This document shows positions 62,691 to 64,000 of a stretch of DNA of 64,000 nt, one piece after another (within the stretch, counting starts at the first letter, position 1; each line of letters begins with the position of its first letter). The position numbers were made by a program, and so were the translations under genes. The DNA is from Saposhnikovia divaricata (lineage: Eukaryota > Streptophyta > Magnoliopsida > Apiales > Apiaceae). The stretch is taken from assembly GCA_036435485.1 (NCBI GenBank), contig CM071596.1, positions 142,241,501 through 142,305,500 on the forward strand, read 5' to 3'. The notes under the pieces were generated by a model. That model made no database searches. It saw nothing but the letters and a program-made list of their open reading frames with translations, and was not told the DNA's origin.

Positions 62691-64000
62691 CTAAACAGGG
62701 TTTCGTCAAGGTTTAAGGATTCGATTTTTAAAAAAACAATTCTCGGAGACCCAACTGTACGGGCATCAAGATCCATCATTTTTAATGTTATTCCCAAAAT
62801 TTAAAAAAAATTATTTGATTGGGTAATTTAACGGTCAACTAGTGCTTTGACCGGAACCCCTGAACAGGGTTTCGTCAGGGTTTAAGGATTCGATTTTTAA
62901 AAAAATATTTCTCAAAGACCCAACCATACGGGCATCAAGATCCATCATTTTTAATGTTATTCCCAATTTTTTTAAAAAAATTATTTGATTGGGTAATTGA
63001 ACGGTGTACTAGTACTTTGACCGGAACCCCTAAAAAGGGTTTCGTCATGGTTTAAGGATTCGATTTTTTAAAAAATATTTCTCGAAGATCCAACCGTACG
63101 GGCATCAAGATCCATCATTTTTAATGTTATTCCCAAAATTTCAAAAAAAAAATTATTTGATTGGGTAATTGAACGGTCAACTAGTACTATGATTGGAACC
63201 CCTAAACAGGTTTTCGTCAGGGTTTATGGATTCGATTTTTTAAAAAATATTTCTCTAAGACTCAATCGTACAGGCATCAAGATCCATCATTTTTAATGTT
63301 ATTCCCAAAATTTCAAAAAAAAATAAATTTTGATTGGGTAATTGAACGATCAACTAGTAGTTTGACCGGAATCCCTAAATAGGGTTTCGTCAGGGTTTAA
63401 GGATTCGATTTTGTTAAAAATATTTCTCAAAGACCCAACCATACGAGCATCAAGATCCATCATTTTTAATGTTATTCCCAAAATTTCAAAAATAAAATTT
63501 ATTTGATTGGGTAATTGGACGGTCAACTAGTACTTTGATCGGAACCCCTAAATATGTTTTCATCAGGGTTCCAGGATTCGATTTTTTAAAAATTATTTCT
63601 CGAAGACTCAACCGTACAGGCATCAAGATCCATCATTTTTTATGTTATTCCCAAAATTTCAAAAAAAAATTATTTGATTGGGTAATTGAACGGTCAACTA
63701 GTACTTTGACCGGAACCCCTAAACAGGGTTTCGTCAAGGTTTAAGGATTCGATTTTTAAAAAAACAATTCTCGGAGACCCAACTGTACGGGCATCAAGAT
63801 CCATCATTTTTAATGTTATTCCCAAAATTTAAAAAAAATTATTTGATTGGGTAATTTAACGGTCAACTAGTGCTTTGACCGGAACCCCTGAACAGGGTTT
63901 CGTCAGGGTTTAAGGATTCGATTTTTAAAAAAATATTTCTCAAAGACCCAACCATACGGGCATCAAGATCCATCATTTTTAATGTTATTCCCAATTTTTT
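62690..64000 (+). repeat. h6 higher-order array 5 (runs off the window end)
   Basis: It begins inside an m4-type monomer, continues m5 (CTAGTGC near 62840), m6 (GGTGTACTAG near 63005), m1 at 63181, m2, m3, m4 and m5 to the window end. The m1 at 63181 shares CAGGTTTTCG (63207-63216) only with the second m1 of array 4 (54481-54490), and the following A-run variant CAAAAATAAAATTT is also of the array 4 type. It is therefore closest to the second copy in array 4, at offset 8,726. Confidence 0.88.

Larger units (their letters stand above)
1..64000 (+). repeat. Satellite DNA array, ~171-bp monomer, head to tail across the whole window
   Basis: Every line of the window contains the same unit. Using CTAG of the conserved CAACTAGTA as an anchor, successive positions are 61, 231, 402, 573, 745 and 916, giving spacings of 170-172. 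The same spacing holds to the end, apart from a few shortened units. All monomers are in one orientation; I saw no inverted copy, no unique insert and no transposon. The consensus is about 35% G+C. Most length variation comes from a homopolymeric A run at monomer positions 135-143, which varies from about 6 to 13 A. Monomer variants recur in fixed order, so this is a higher-order array, not a simple homogeneous one. No coding function is supported: all frames meet stops within one or two monomers in nearly all places. Family identity is unknown to me. Its size class is typical of centromeric satellites, but location and function cannot be read from sequence alone. Confidence 0.99.

Noticed and set aside
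1..64000. CRISPR array, suggested by regular direct repeats
   Set aside because: The whole 171-bp period is conserved, with no short repeat alternating with unique spacers, and no cas genes.
1..64000. Primate alpha satellite, suggested by the 171-bp monomer and higher-order repeats
   Set aside because: Only the length agrees. Monomer sequence with CGGTCAACTAGTACTTTGACC and GGGTTTCGTCAGGG does not resemble alphoid consensus as I know it.
1..64000. rRNA spacer or tRNA-derived tandem repeat
   Set aside because: No rRNA or tRNA segment, cloverleaf or known promoter motif is recognisable in the monomer.

Overview
The whole 64-kb window is one uninterrupted tandem satellite array in a single orientation. 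The monomer is about 171 bp (A+T about 65% in the consensus I read off), giving roughly 374 copies. I find no protein-coding gene, no RNA gene, no transposon insertion and no unique sequence. Megabase-style satellite DNA with nested higher-order repeats points to a eukaryotic nuclear genome, most plausibly a centromeric, pericentromeric or other heterochromatic block. Each monomer carries one CCCTAAA and two AGGGTTT heptamers, which are permutations of the Arabidopsis-type plant telomere repeat. That makes a land plant the best guess, but it is weak evidence and I do not recognise the satellite family.

The array has three levels of organisation. Level 1 is the 171-bp monomer. Level 2 is a six-monomer unit (h6, about 1,029 bp, monomer types m1 to m6) that forms five short arrays: 11150-12745 (about 1.5 copies), 20209-23010 (about 2.7), 36088-38890 (about 2.7), 53427-58288 (about 4.7) and 62690 to the window end. 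Level 3 is a superunit in which each h6 array is followed by a linker block and a long common segment before the next h6 array. Measured between the first m1 of successive arrays, the superunits are 9,059 bp (S1, 11150-20208), 15,879 bp (S2, 20209-36087) and 17,339 bp (S3, 36088-53426). Partial superunits lie at the left (S0, before 11150) and right (S4, from 53427).

The length differences between superunits close in whole monomers. Relative to S1, S2 has 26 monomers that are missing from S1 at position 12745, a 7-monomer tandem duplication and a 16-monomer tandem duplication, and it lacks 1 + 8 monomers: +40 monomers, 6,820 bp. S3 differs from S2 by keeping the 8 monomers and carrying one 94-bp truncated monomer: +1,460 bp. 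S2 and S3 are almost identical over the shared 15.9 kb, so that duplication is recent. S0, S1 and S4 are more distant relatives.

The two ends, 1-2480 and 60180-62690, are more divergent mosaics of the same monomer family and resemble each other in monomer order. There are no genes to act together. The information in this window is in repeat architecture: dyad symmetries, telomere-like motifs, A-tracts, and a readable history of unequal exchange.
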